From Actinomycetes bacterium (GTDB taxonomy: Bacteria > Actinomycetota > Actinomycetes > Actinomycetales > Cellulomonadaceae), in the NCBI GenBank assembly GCA_023462275.1, contig JAEWYD010000396.1, forward strand, positions 1-12,158: 12,158 bases of DNA, read 5' to 3'. The translations under genes and the position numbers were made by a program. Within the stretch, counting starts at the first letter, position 1; every line of letters starts with the position of its first letter. Positions 1 to 6,171 of this stretch are shown here, in pieces. The notes below the pieces were generated by a model. The model saw nothing but the letters and a program-made list of their open reading frames with translations, did no database searches and had not been told where the DNA came from.

Positions 1-952
1 CGCCGCCCTGGTGCAGCTCGACCTGGCCGCGGTCGTGGGCGTTGCGGCGCGCGTCGCGCACTGCGGTCGCATCGCCCTCGACGGCGACGACGCGCCCGCT
101 CCCACCGACGGCGTCGGCGAGCGGCAGCGTGAAGAGCCCCGCGCCGGCGTACAGGTCCGCCACGGTGGCCCCGAAGATCTTGGCCGGCCCGCCCAGGGCG
201 CCCAGCACCGCCTCGGCGAGCACCGCGGGCGCCGCGCGGTGCACCTGCCAGAAGCCCGTCGCGGCCACCCGCCACACCTGCGCGCGGCCGGCCACGGTCG
301 CGTGCTCGCGGACGGAGGTGCGCGCGTTCGGCCGCCGGTCCGGTCCGCCGGCGGTCCACGGGGCGCCGTCGACGAGGACGAGGGGTCGGTCCGGACCCGC
401 CGGTGCGACGGCGGTCACCCGGGCGCCCGCCGGCCACCGCCGGTCGAACAGGCCGAGCTCGGCGATCGCGGGAACGGCGAGCGGCATCGACGTCAGCGGC
501 ACGACGGCCTCGGAGCGGAACCGGTGCATCCCCGCGCGCCCGGCGTCGTCGGTCGTCAGCTCGATCCGGGTCCGCCAGCCGAGCCCGTCCTGCTCCCCCG
601 GCGCCGCCTCGACCTCGACCTCGCGCGTGACGCCGCCGAGCCTGGTCAGCTGCTCGGCCACCACGTCGGCCTTCCAGCGCCGCTGCGCCGGCAGCGCCAC
701 GTGTGCGAGCTCGCCGCCCCCGACGCCGCCCGGCCCCGCCTCGGGCCACGCGGACGGGACGCGGTCGGGCGACGTCTCGAGGACCTCGACGGCGTCGGCG
801 CGCCAGAAGCGGGCGCCCGGCTCCGCGTCGGTCAGGTGGGCGACCACGCGCTCGCCCGGCAGCGCGTGACGCACGAAGACGACCCGGCCCTCGTGCCGCG
901 CGACGCAGTGGCCGCCGTGGGCGACGCGGCCGACCTCCAGGGTGACGGTCAC
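1..952 (-). CDS. Class I SAM-dependent RNA methyltransferase with TRAM domain (TrmA/RlmD family), 3' end outside window
   Basis: Partial gene: 317 codons are visible and the C-terminus runs off the left edge. The family transfers a methyl group from S-adenosylmethionine to C5 of uridine in tRNA or rRNA. Residues 1 to about 60 resemble the N-terminal TRAM RNA-binding domain. A family-type GFWQVH motif lies around residues 233-238. SAM motif I (ADLYAGAGLF) begins near residue 265 and is followed by the acidic VEGD strand end. The catalytic cysteine and DPPR-type motif would lie beyond the window, so activity cannot be judged. The stretch around residues 67-85 aligns with the segment that carries iron-sulfur cysteines in RlmD-like proteins, but here it has no cysteine. 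The GTG start overlaps the permease stop by 4 bp (GTGA), with a GAGGG ribosome site 9 nt upstream, so the two genes are probably cotranscribed and coupled. The family is clear; the target base is unknown. It corresponds to M. tuberculosis Rv2689c by position. Confidence 0.88.
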   Translation of the reverse strand, partial: MTVTLEVGRVAHGGHCVARHEGRVVFVRHALPGERVVAHLTDAEPGARFWRADAVEVLETSPDRVPSAWPEAGPGGVGGGELAHVALPAQRRWKADVVAEQLTRLGGVTREVEVEAAPGEQDGLGWRTRIELTTDDAGRAGMHRFRSEAVVPLTSMPLAVPAIAELGLFDRRWPAGARVTAVAPAGPDRPLVLVDGAPWTAGGPDRRPNARTSVREHATVAGRAQVWRVAATGFWQVHRAAPAVLAEAVLGALGGPAKIFGATVADLYAGAGLFTLPLADAVGGSGRVVAVEGDATAVRDARRNAHDRGQVELHQGG

Positions 953-2928
953 GCGCCGCCGCCCTCGGCGGCCTGCAGCGCGGACGAGTCGAGCTGCCAC
1001 GGCACCGACGCGACCACGACGCCCGGCTGGAACAGCAGCCGGCTCTTCAGGCGCAGGGCGCTCTGGTTGTGCAGCAGCTGCTCCCACCAGTGCCCGACGA
1101 CGTACTCGGGGATGTAGACCACCACCAGGTCCCGCGGGCTCTCGCGCCGGATGGACTTCACGTAGCCGAGCACCGGCCGCGTGATCTCACGGAACGGGGA
1201 GTCCAGGATCCGCAGCGGCACCGGAAGGTCGAGCGCCTCCCACTCCGCGCGGAGGTCCTCGGTGGCCTCCTGGTCCACGTTGACCGTGACGGCCTCGAGC
1301 ACGGACGGTCGCGTCGCCCGCGCGTACGAGACCGCCCGCATCGCGGGCTTGTGGATCCGGCCCAGGAGGACGATCGCGTGCACCCGGCTCGGCAGCGCCC
1401 GCGCCGCGCCCGGGTCGGCGTCGACGGCGAGCTCGGTGGCGAGGCGGTCGTAGTGCGCGCGGATGCTCAGCATGATCCCGTAGACCACCGCCATCGCCAG
1501 GATGGCGATCCAGGCGCCGCGCGTGAACTTCGTGATGAGCACGACGACGAGGACGGTCGCCGTGAGGCAGAGGCCGACGCCGTTGATGACCCGCGAGCGC
1601 TTCATCTGCGCCTGGCGTGCCGGGTCGGCCTCCGACAGGAGCAGTCGCGTCCAGTGCCGGACCATGCCGATCTGGCTGAGGGTGAAGGAGACGAACACGC
1701 CCACGATGTAGAGCTGGATGAGGCGCGTCACCTCGGCGTCGAAGGCCCAGACCAGGACCATCGCCCCGACGGCGAGGGTCACGATGCCGTTGGAGAAGGC
1801 GAGCCGGTCACCGCGGGTGTGCAGCTGCTTGGGCAGGTAGCCGTCGCGCGCCAGGATCGAGCCGAGCACCGGGAAGCCGTTGAACGCCGTGTTCGCGGCC
1901 AGCACGAGGATGACGCCGGTGGCCGCGGTGACGAGGTAGAAGGCCGGCGGGAAGCCCTCGAACACCGACCGGGCGATCTGGCCGATCGTCGGGTCCTGGA
2001 CGTAACTGTCGCCCACCGGGACGCCATTGCGCAGCAGGTGCTCGGCCGGCTCCTCGACGAACCGCACGTGCGTGACCCGCGCCAGCGCGAGGATCGACAT
2101 CAGCATCGCGACCGAGATGGTGCCGAGCAGGAGCAGCGTGGTCGCGGCGTTCTTGCTCTTCGGCTTGCGGAACATCGGCACGCCGTTGCTGATCGCCTCG
2201 ACGCCCGTCAGGGCGGCGCACCCCGACGCGAAGGCGCGCAGGATGAGGAACGCACCGGCGACGCCGGCGAGCCCCTGCTCGAACCCGGGCAGGGCCGCGA
2301 CGTCCAGGTCGGCGCTCTCCGCCATCGGCAGGTTCCCGGTGGCGTAGCGGATGAAGCCCACCACCGCCATCGTGCCGATGGAGAACATGAAGATGTAGGT
2401 CGGGATCGCGAACGCCGTCCCCGACTCGCGGACGCCGCGCAGGTTGATCAGCATGAGCAGTGCGATGAGCGACATCGCGAGGATCGCCTCGTGGCCGCGC
2501 AGGCTCGGGATGGCGGCAGCGGCGTACTGGGCGCCCGAGGAGATCGACACGGCGACCGTCAGGACGTAGTCGACGAGCAGCGCACTCGCCACGCCCAGGC
2601 CGGCGAACTTGCCGAGGTTCGTCGTCGCGACCTCGTAGTCGCCGCCACCCGAGGGGTACGCGTGCACGTTCTGCCGGTACGAGGCGACGACCGTGACGAG
2701 CACCACCACGACGGCGAGGCCGACCCACGGCGAGATCATCGTGGCGCTGAGGCCGGCGATGGACAGCGTCAGCAGGATCTCGTCCGGGGCGTACCCGACG
2801 GACGAGAGCGCGTCGGACGCGAAGACGGGAAGCGCGATCCGCTTCGGGAGCAGGGTGTGGCCCAACCGGTCACTACGGAACGGGCGACCCAGCACCAGGC
2901 GCTTGGCGGCGCCGACGATGTCAGACAC
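949..2928 (-). CDS. APC-superfamily permease, KimA-like (probable potassium importer)
   Basis: 659-residue inner-membrane transporter. About 12 hydrophobic segments fill residues 30-490, followed by a soluble domain at about 515-650 resembling the universal-stress-like tail of Bacillus subtilis KimA (YdaO, about 607 residues). From memory of KimA, residues reported to line its potassium sites (D36, Y43, D117, T121, S125, T230, E233) match D39, Y46, D120, T124, S128, T241 and E244 with the same local spacing. Other shared motifs are SYRQ, AYPSGGG, SGCAALTGVEAISN, VLAANT, GDRLAFSNG and, in the tail, LLHNQSA. Such genes are usually annotated as amino-acid permeases; potassium import by proton symport is my inference. 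The GTG start is chosen because a TAGCAT -10-like box ends 8 nt upstream and no ribosome site is present, suggesting a leaderless mRNA. It is divergent from two trkA genes and is followed by the RNA methyltransferase with a 4-bp overlap. M. tuberculosis Rv2690c occupies the same place. Confidence 0.9.
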   Translation of the reverse strand: MSDIVGAAKRLVLGRPFRSDRLGHTLLPKRIALPVFASDALSSVGYAPDEILLTLSIAGLSATMISPWVGLAVVVVLVTVVASYRQNVHAYPSGGGDYEVATTNLGKFAGLGVASALLVDYVLTVAVSISSGAQYAAAAIPSLRGHEAILAMSLIALLMLINLRGVRESGTAFAIPTYIFMFSIGTMAVVGFIRYATGNLPMAESADLDVAALPGFEQGLAGVAGAFLILRAFASGCAALTGVEAISNGVPMFRKPKSKNAATTLLLLGTISVAMLMSILALARVTHVRFVEEPAEHLLRNGVPVGDSYVQDPTIGQIARSVFEGFPPAFYLVTAATGVILVLAANTAFNGFPVLGSILARDGYLPKQLHTRGDRLAFSNGIVTLAVGAMVLVWAFDAEVTRLIQLYIVGVFVSFTLSQIGMVRHWTRLLLSEADPARQAQMKRSRVINGVGLCLTATVLVVVLITKFTRGAWIAILAMAVVYGIMLSIRAHYDRLATELAVDADPGAARALPSRVHAIVLLGRIHKPAMRAVSYARATRPSVLEAVTVNVDQEATEDLRAEWEALDLPVPLRILDSPFREITRPVLGYVKSIRRESPRDLVVVYIPEYVVGHWWEQLLHNQSALRLKSRLLFQPGVVVASVPWQLDSSALQAAEGGGA

Positions 2929-2936
2929 GGGGGACC

Positions 2937-2942
2937 ATGCTA
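2937..2942 (-). promoter_or_regulatory. -10-like box for the permease (TAGCAT), leaderless start
   Basis: Read on the minus strand, TAGCAT fits the actinobacterial TANNNT -10 pattern and is separated from the GTG start at 2928 by 8 nt. Transcription would therefore begin at or next to the start codon. No recognisable -35 hexamer lies 16-18 bp upstream. Inferred from sequence only. Confidence 0.5.
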
Positions 2943-2958
2943 GGCCCGCCGCCGGGCC
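2943..2958. repeat. Inverted repeat GGCCCG-N4-CGGGCC beside the permease -10 box
   Basis: A perfect 6-bp inverted repeat with a 4-nt centre (ccgc) directly abuts the TAGCAT box and fills part of the -10/-35 spacer of the permease promoter. It could be an operator, but short GC-only repeats arise often at this base composition. Confidence 0.35.
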
Positions 2959-2964
2959 GGTGCG

Positions 2965-2985
2965 GGCTCAGGGCGCCCTCGAGCC
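2965..2985. repeat. Near-perfect 21-bp palindrome between divergent permease and trkA promoters
   Basis: The core AGGGCGCCCT (2970-2979) is a perfect 10-bp palindrome. It is flanked by GGCTC on the left and GAGCC on the right, so ten base pairs form with a single extra C at 2980. It lies 22 bp from the permease -10 box and 32 bp from the trkA -10 box, within the 103-bp divergent intergenic region (2929-3031). The location suits an operator acting on both promoters. No known binding-site consensus is recognised. Confidence 0.45.
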
Positions 2986-3017
2986 TGCGTCGGGTCACGT
3001 CCCGGTGGCGGACCCTG

Positions 3018-3023
3018 TAGCGT
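3018..3023 (+). promoter_or_regulatory. -10-like box for trkA (TAGCGT), leaderless start
   Basis: TAGCGT matches TANNNT and is followed by 8 nt before the GTG start at 3032, the same spacing as in the divergent permease promoter. No ribosome site lies between them. A -35 element is not evident. Inferred from sequence only. Confidence 0.5.
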
Positions 3024-3031
3024 CAGCACAC

Positions 3032-3697
3032 GTGCACTTCGTCATCATGGGTTGCGGGCGGGTCGGTGCGACCCTCGCCCAGTCCTTGGAGGAGCGCGGC
3101 CACTCCGTCGCCGTGATCGACCAGAACCCCGAGGCGTTCCGTCGCCTGGACGCCGCGTTCAGCGGCAAGAAGGTGACCGGCCTCGGCTTCGACCGGCAGA
3201 CGCTCGTCCAGGCCGGCATCGAGGACGCGTACGCCTTCGCCGCGGTCTCGGACGGCGACAACTCGAACATCATCTCCGCGCGCGTTGTCCGCGAGACGTA
3301 CGGCGTCGACAACGTCGTCGCCCGTATCTACGACCCCGCGCGCGCGGAGATCTACCAGCGCCTGGGCATCCCCACGGTCGCGACGGTGCGCTGGACGGCG
3401 GACCAGATGCTGCGCCGCATGCTGCCGATGGGCGCCACGGACGAGTTCCGGGACGCCTCGGGACGCGTGGCCATCGCCCAGATGGACGTGCACCCGGGCT
3501 GGCTCGGCCGGCCGGTGTCCCAGCTCGAGGACGCGACGGGTGCGCGCGTCGCCTACCTGACCCGGTTCGGCGACGGCGTCCTCGCCGAGCGGACGACCGT
3601 CCTCCAGGAGAACGACGTCGTCCACCTGCTGCTGCTGGTCCAGGACACCCCGCGCGTCGAGCGGATCCTGACCCGGACTCCCCCGGAGGCGGAGTGA
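3032..3697 (+). CDS. trkA: TrkA/RCK-family potassium uptake regulator (first copy, ceoB homolog)
   Basis: 221-residue cytoplasmic protein. Residues 1 to about 125 form an RCK_N Rossmann domain, with the glycine-rich GCGRVG loop at residues 7-12 and an acidic residue ending strand 2 (VIDQN), so it probably binds NAD(H) or another nucleotide. Residues of about 140-215 form a TrkA_C domain. TrkA proteins gate membrane potassium transporters in response to nucleotides. The reading frame stays open upstream, but GTG at 3032 is chosen because family members begin exactly here and a TAGCGT box lies 8 nt before it. The gene overlaps the next trkA by one base (TGATG), so translation is coupled. The segment GFDRQ...GDNSNII...VARIYD...RLGIPTVATV closely matches what I recall of M. 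tuberculosis CeoB (Rv2691). The membrane partner is not certain: no TrkH/KtrB channel gene is in the window. Confidence 0.93.
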   Translation: MHFVIMGCGRVGATLAQSLEERGHSVAVIDQNPEAFRRLDAAFSGKKVTGLGFDRQTLVQAGIEDAYAFAAVSDGDNSNIISARVVRETYGVDNVVARIYDPARAEIYQRLGIPTVATVRWTADQMLRRMLPMGATDEFRDASGRVAIAQMDVHPGWLGRPVSQLEDATGARVAYLTRFGDGVLAERTTVLQENDVVHLLLLVQDTPRVERILTRTPPEAE

Positions 3698-4371
3698 TGC
3701 GCGTCGTCATCGCCGGTGCGGGATCGGTCGGTCGGTCCATCGCCCACGAGCTGCTCGCGGCGGGCCACGAGGTCACGCTGATCGACCGTCAGCCGTCCGC
3801 CATGCGCGTCGCCTCGGTCGCCGAGGCCGACTGGCTCCTCGCCGACGCCTGCGAGCTCTCGTCCCTGGCCGACGCCCGCCTGGATGAGTGCGACGTCGTC
3901 GTCGCCGCGACCGGTGACGACAAGGTCAACCTCGTCGTGTCGTTCCTGTCGAAGACGGAGTTCGGCGTCCCCCGCACCGTCGCGCGGGTCAACAACCCGA
4001 AGAACGAGTGGATGTTCGACGAGGCGTGGGGCGTCGACGTCGCCGTCTCCACGCCGCGCATCATGACCGCGATGGTCGAGGAGGCCGTGGCGGTCGGCGA
4101 CCTGGTGAAGATCTTCACGTTCCACCAGTCCGGCGCGGAGATCCTCGAGGTCACCCTGCCGAACGAGTCGCCGATCGTCGGGACGCGCATCGGGCAGGTC
4201 GTCTGGCCGCGCGACACGGTGCTCGCCGCGATCGTGCGGGGCGCTCAGCCCCTCGCGCCGAGCATCGACGACACCCTCGAGGGGGGCGACGAGCTCCTCA
4301 TCGTGGCTGGGTCGGAGGCGGACCTGGACGGTCTGAGCGAGCTGCTCGCGACCCGACGAGCAGCCACGTGA
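3697..4371 (+). CDS. trkA: TrkA/RCK-family potassium uptake regulator (second copy, ceoC homolog)
   Basis: 224-residue cytoplasmic protein, paralogous to the preceding gene. The Rossmann loop GAGSVG is at residues 7-12 and strand 2 ends in an acidic residue (LIDRQ). The VVAATGDDKVN and WGVDVAVSTPR segments are typical of this family. The TrkA_C domain spans about residues 140-220 and ends in GGDELL. The two copies likely act as a heteromeric pair, as proposed for mycobacterial CeoB/CeoC. The ATG shares its A with the upstream TGA, and GGAGG lies 7 nt before it (3685-3689). The last 74 bp are also the antisense 3' end of the DUF3159 gene, and an 8-bp hairpin lies in the final codons. Function in potassium uptake is known for the family; pairing with the divergent permease is inferred. 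Confidence 0.93.
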   Translation: MRVVIAGAGSVGRSIAHELLAAGHEVTLIDRQPSAMRVASVAEADWLLADACELSSLADARLDECDVVVAATGDDKVNLVVSFLSKTEFGVPRTVARVNNPKNEWMFDEAWGVDVAVSTPRIMTAMVEEAVAVGDLVKIFTFHQSGAEILEVTLPNESPIVGTRIGQVVWPRDTVLAAIVRGAQPLAPSIDDTLEGGDELLIVAGSEADLDGLSELLATRRAAT

Positions 4372-5071
4372 TCCACAGGGCGAGCGCGAAGAGGGGAACG
4401 CCCATGGCGAGCTTCGCCGTGCCGAGCGCGCCGATGGCGGCGTCCCCGGCCAGGTAGAGCGGCACCTGGACCGCGAGACGGAGCGCGAAGACGGCGGCCA
4501 TCACCCACGTCGCCCAGACGAACCGCCGCCGCTCGTGAGCCCGTTCGGGCGCCGTCCGCCACGCCGAGTCCTCGCCCCGGGCGAGCGCCACGACGACGCC
4601 CACCGCCGGCCACCGCACGGCGATCGACACGACCATCGCCACCAGGTAGCCGACGTTCGCCAGCAGCCCGCCCGCAAAGTAGTCCTGCGCGCGCCCGCTG
4701 AACCACGCCCAGGCGACGCCCACCACGACGCCCACGACGCCGGACAGCGCCTGTGTCACCGGGGTGCGCTGGACGAGCCGCGCCACCACGGCGCCGACGG
4801 CGACGACGAGCGACGCGATCAGCGACGCCGTCAGCCCACGCGTCGCGACGTAGACGACGACGAAGACCAGGCCGGGCGCCGACGACTCGACGAGGCCGCG
4901 GGTGCCGCCGACGGCGTCCGCGAACGAGAAGTCGTCGCCGGCGACCGCGCGCAGGCCCCGCAGCGGCGCGGCCTGGGCAGGCCTCTCGGGAGCCGCGGGC
5001 TCCGCCTGACCCGGGAGCTCCCCGGGGACGGCCACGCGCTCCGCCGCCGGTCCCTCCGGCTCGACGCTCAC
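4298..5071 (-). CDS. DUF3159 family integral membrane protein
   Basis: 257 residues of unknown function. The first 45 or so residues are polar and rich in proline, alanine and glutamate. They are followed by about six hydrophobic segments from residue 65 to 240. Family hallmarks are GGTRG followed by an ESS-P stretch (about 54-66), SGRAQDYFAGGLLAN, RRFVWATW, and RLAVQVPLYLAG followed by KLAMGVPL near the C-terminus. The GTG start overlaps the stop of the OB-fold gene by 4 bp (GTGA) with AGGG just upstream, so it is the last gene of the DUF3710/OB-fold/DUF3159 unit. It corresponds to M. tuberculosis Rv2693c. The C-terminal tail after the last membrane segment runs 74 bp into the convergent trkA gene. 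The polar tail SRAARSDRPGPPPTQPR looks unconstrained, so the overlap may reflect loss of an earlier stop. Membership is clear; no role can be assigned. Confidence 0.9.
   Translation of the reverse strand: MSVEPEGPAAERVAVPGELPGQAEPAAPERPAQAAPLRGLRAVAGDDFSFADAVGGTRGLVESSAPGLVFVVVYVATRGLTASLIASLVVAVGAVVARLVQRTPVTQALSGVVGVVVGVAWAWFSGRAQDYFAGGLLANVGYLVAMVVSIAVRWPAVGVVVALARGEDSAWRTAPERAHERRRFVWATWVMAAVFALRLAVQVPLYLAGDAAIGALGTAKLAMGVPLFALALWITWLLVGSRAARSDRPGPPPTQPR
4341..4364. repeat. Hairpin at the trkA/DUF3159 tail overlap, terminator-like
   Basis: GCTGCTCG (4341-4348) and CGAGCAGC (4357-4364) form a perfect 8-bp stem around an 8-nt loop, ending 4 nt before the second trkA stop codon. It has no T-tract, so if it ends trkA transcription it does so as a GC-rich, U-less hairpin. 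It also lies inside the C-terminal coding region of DUF3159 on the other strand. Confidence 0.4.
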
Positions 5072-5460
5072 TCGCCCTGCTTGGGCGCGAGCTCGTAGCG
5101 CGGGTTGAAGATCAGCGGCCTGCCGTCGACGCGGGAGAGCAGCCCGGACGCCCGCAGGCGCCGGCCGGGCTCGATCCCGGCGATGGTGCGCCGGCCCAGC
5201 CAGACGAGGCGCACGGAGCCGGTGCCGTCGAAGAGCTCGGCCTCGAGCGCGGGCACGCCGAGCCGCGGACGCAGCGTCACGCTGCGCAGGACCCCGAAGA
5301 GGTCGACCCGCGACCGGTCCCTGACCTGGGCCACGGCCGTGCAGCCGGTGCCCTCGGCGTGCTTGCGCTCGTCGGATGCCTCGATCTCGGCGCGCGAGGC
5401 CAGGACGGTGCGCAGACCCGCCTTCAGCCGCCCCCCGGTCGCGCTCGGTCCCTTCGCCAC
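5068..5460 (-). CDS. OB-fold nucleic-acid-binding protein
   Basis: 130-residue soluble protein. Residues of about 45-125 have the alternating pattern of a tRNA-anti/RecG-wedge type OB fold: VDLFGVLRSVTL, the LEAELFDGTGSVRLVWLGRR strand pair, the GIEPGRRLRASGLL turn, and the closing strand RPLIFNPRYEL. The N-terminal 40 residues are basic with a short helix-like stretch. OB folds of this class bind single-stranded nucleic acid, but the ligand here is unknown. The GTG start immediately follows the DUF3710 stop with no gap, and GAGGTG in the end of DUF3710 can serve as its ribosome site. Its end overlaps the DUF3159 start by 4 bp. M. tuberculosis Rv2694c is the positional counterpart. The fold assignment is fairly secure; binding is inferred. 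Confidence 0.87.
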   Translation of the reverse strand: MAKGPSATGGRLKAGLRTVLASRAEIEASDERKHAEGTGCTAVAQVRDRSRVDLFGVLRSVTLRPRLGVPALEAELFDGTGSVRLVWLGRRTIAGIEPGRRLRASGLLSRVDGRPLIFNPRYELAPKQGE

Positions 5461-6138
5461 TCAGTGCACCTCGGTGATCTCGGGCCCCCGGGTGAGGGGG
5501 TCGAAAGACGGGGGCTCGCCCGGCTGCGCCGCGGGCGCGGAGCCCGGCAGGCGCAGCGGGAGGAGGTCGCGCGGCGCCCGGGGCTCCGGGCCTCGCACGA
5601 CGACGACGTCCGCGTAGAGGGCCTCGAGCTCGCGGGCCCGCTCCGGGTCCACCGCCGCCCGACCGCTCAGGACGCCCCGCAGGAACCACCGCGGCCCGTC
5701 GTGGCCGATGAACCGCACCGGCCGGTGGCCGGTGCGGCCCTCCGACGTGCGGACGGGCAGGCGCGCGAGCAGCTCCCGGCCGAAGGGCCCGGGCAGGTCG
5801 TCGACGGTCCCGCCCTGCTTGGTCACCGACTCCGCGATCTCCGCGCGGATGTCGTCCCAGATGCCGTCGGACCGAGGCGCGGCGAACACCTGCACCTGCA
5901 GCGCGGACTCGTGGAGCTGGAACGAGGCGCCGGTGACGAGCTGGGTCGCCTTGTCCACCTCCATGCGCAGCTCCATGCCCTCGCGCCGCGGCAGCCACAG
6001 GGCACCCACGTCGATGCGGTCGCCCAGGCCGTCAACCTCGCCGACGTCCCAGGGACCTCGCTCGCGTCCGACGACGACGTCGTCCACCTCATCGGTCTCG
6101 GCGAGATCTTCCTCGCGTGACTTGCGGAACAGACCCAC
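5461..6138 (-). CDS. DUF3710 family protein
   Basis: 225-residue soluble protein of unknown function. It starts MGLFRK and continues with an acidic stretch to about residue 25. The conserved core follows: DRIDVGALWLP, the MELRMEVD strand, LQVQVFAAPRSDGIWDDIR, a GPFGRELLA segment, and GHRPVRFIGHDGPRWFLRGV near residue 150. The last 40 residues are proline-rich and variable. The core is compatible with an alpha/beta domain, but I recognise no catalytic motif. The GTG start is preferred over a nearby out-of-frame ATG because GGAGG (6147-6151) lies 8 nt upstream of it. The gene sits 30 bp after dut and carries its own -10-like box over the dut stop. It is followed with no gap by the OB-fold gene. 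Counterpart: M. tuberculosis Rv2696c. Confidence 0.9.
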   Translation of the reverse strand: MGLFRKSREEDLAETDEVDDVVVGRERGPWDVGEVDGLGDRIDVGALWLPRREGMELRMEVDKATQLVTGASFQLHESALQVQVFAAPRSDGIWDDIRAEIAESVTKQGGTVDDLPGPFGRELLARLPVRTSEGRTGHRPVRFIGHDGPRWFLRGVLSGRAAVDPERARELEALYADVVVVRGPEPRAPRDLLPLRLPGSAPAAQPGEPPSFDPLTRGPEITEVH

Positions 6139-6146
6139 GACACATG

Positions 6147-6151
6147 CCTCC
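6147..6151 (-). promoter_or_regulatory. Ribosome binding site GGAGG of DUF3710
   Basis: GGAGG is followed by 8 nt before GTG at 6138. An ATG only one nucleotide after the motif is out of frame and too close, so this site decides the GTG start. Confidence 0.7.
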
Positions 6152-6165
6152 AGATCGACCGCACA

Positions 6166-6171
6166 AGCCTA
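6166..6171 (-). promoter_or_regulatory. -10-like box TAGGCT for the DUF3710-OB-DUF3159 unit
   Basis: TAGGCT fits TANNNT, and its first three bases are the dut stop codon TAG. A start site about 7 nt downstream would give a short leader of roughly 20 nt that contains the GGAGG site. No clear -35 is seen. This would let the three downstream genes be made independently of dut. Confidence 0.4.

Noticed and set aside
2921..2938. Five-codon upstream ORF (ATG...TGA) overlapping the permease start
   Set aside because: Its ATG overlaps the inferred -10 box, so it would lie upstream of the transcription start.
1069..2943. 624-residue plus-strand open frame opposite the permease
   Set aside because: It is rich in Arg, His, Asp and Gly with no family motif, and lies antisense to a well-conserved membrane transporter; it is a high-GC shadow frame.
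2693..3031. 113-residue N-terminal extension of the first trkA
   Set aside because: The extension is antisense permease code plus intergenic DNA; TrkA homologs begin at the GTG at 3032, where a -10-like box is correctly spaced.
2929..3031. Possible c-di-AMP riboswitch before the KimA-like permease
   Set aside because: The region is short and the inferred start of transcription is at the GTG, leaving no leader; no riboswitch-like conserved elements are visible.
5072..5998. Long N-terminal extension of DUF3159 (to 566 residues)
   Set aside because: It runs antisense-frame through the OB-fold and DUF3710 genes with low-complexity Arg/Ala/Gly sequence; the GTG at 5071 with GTGA overlap is the natural start.
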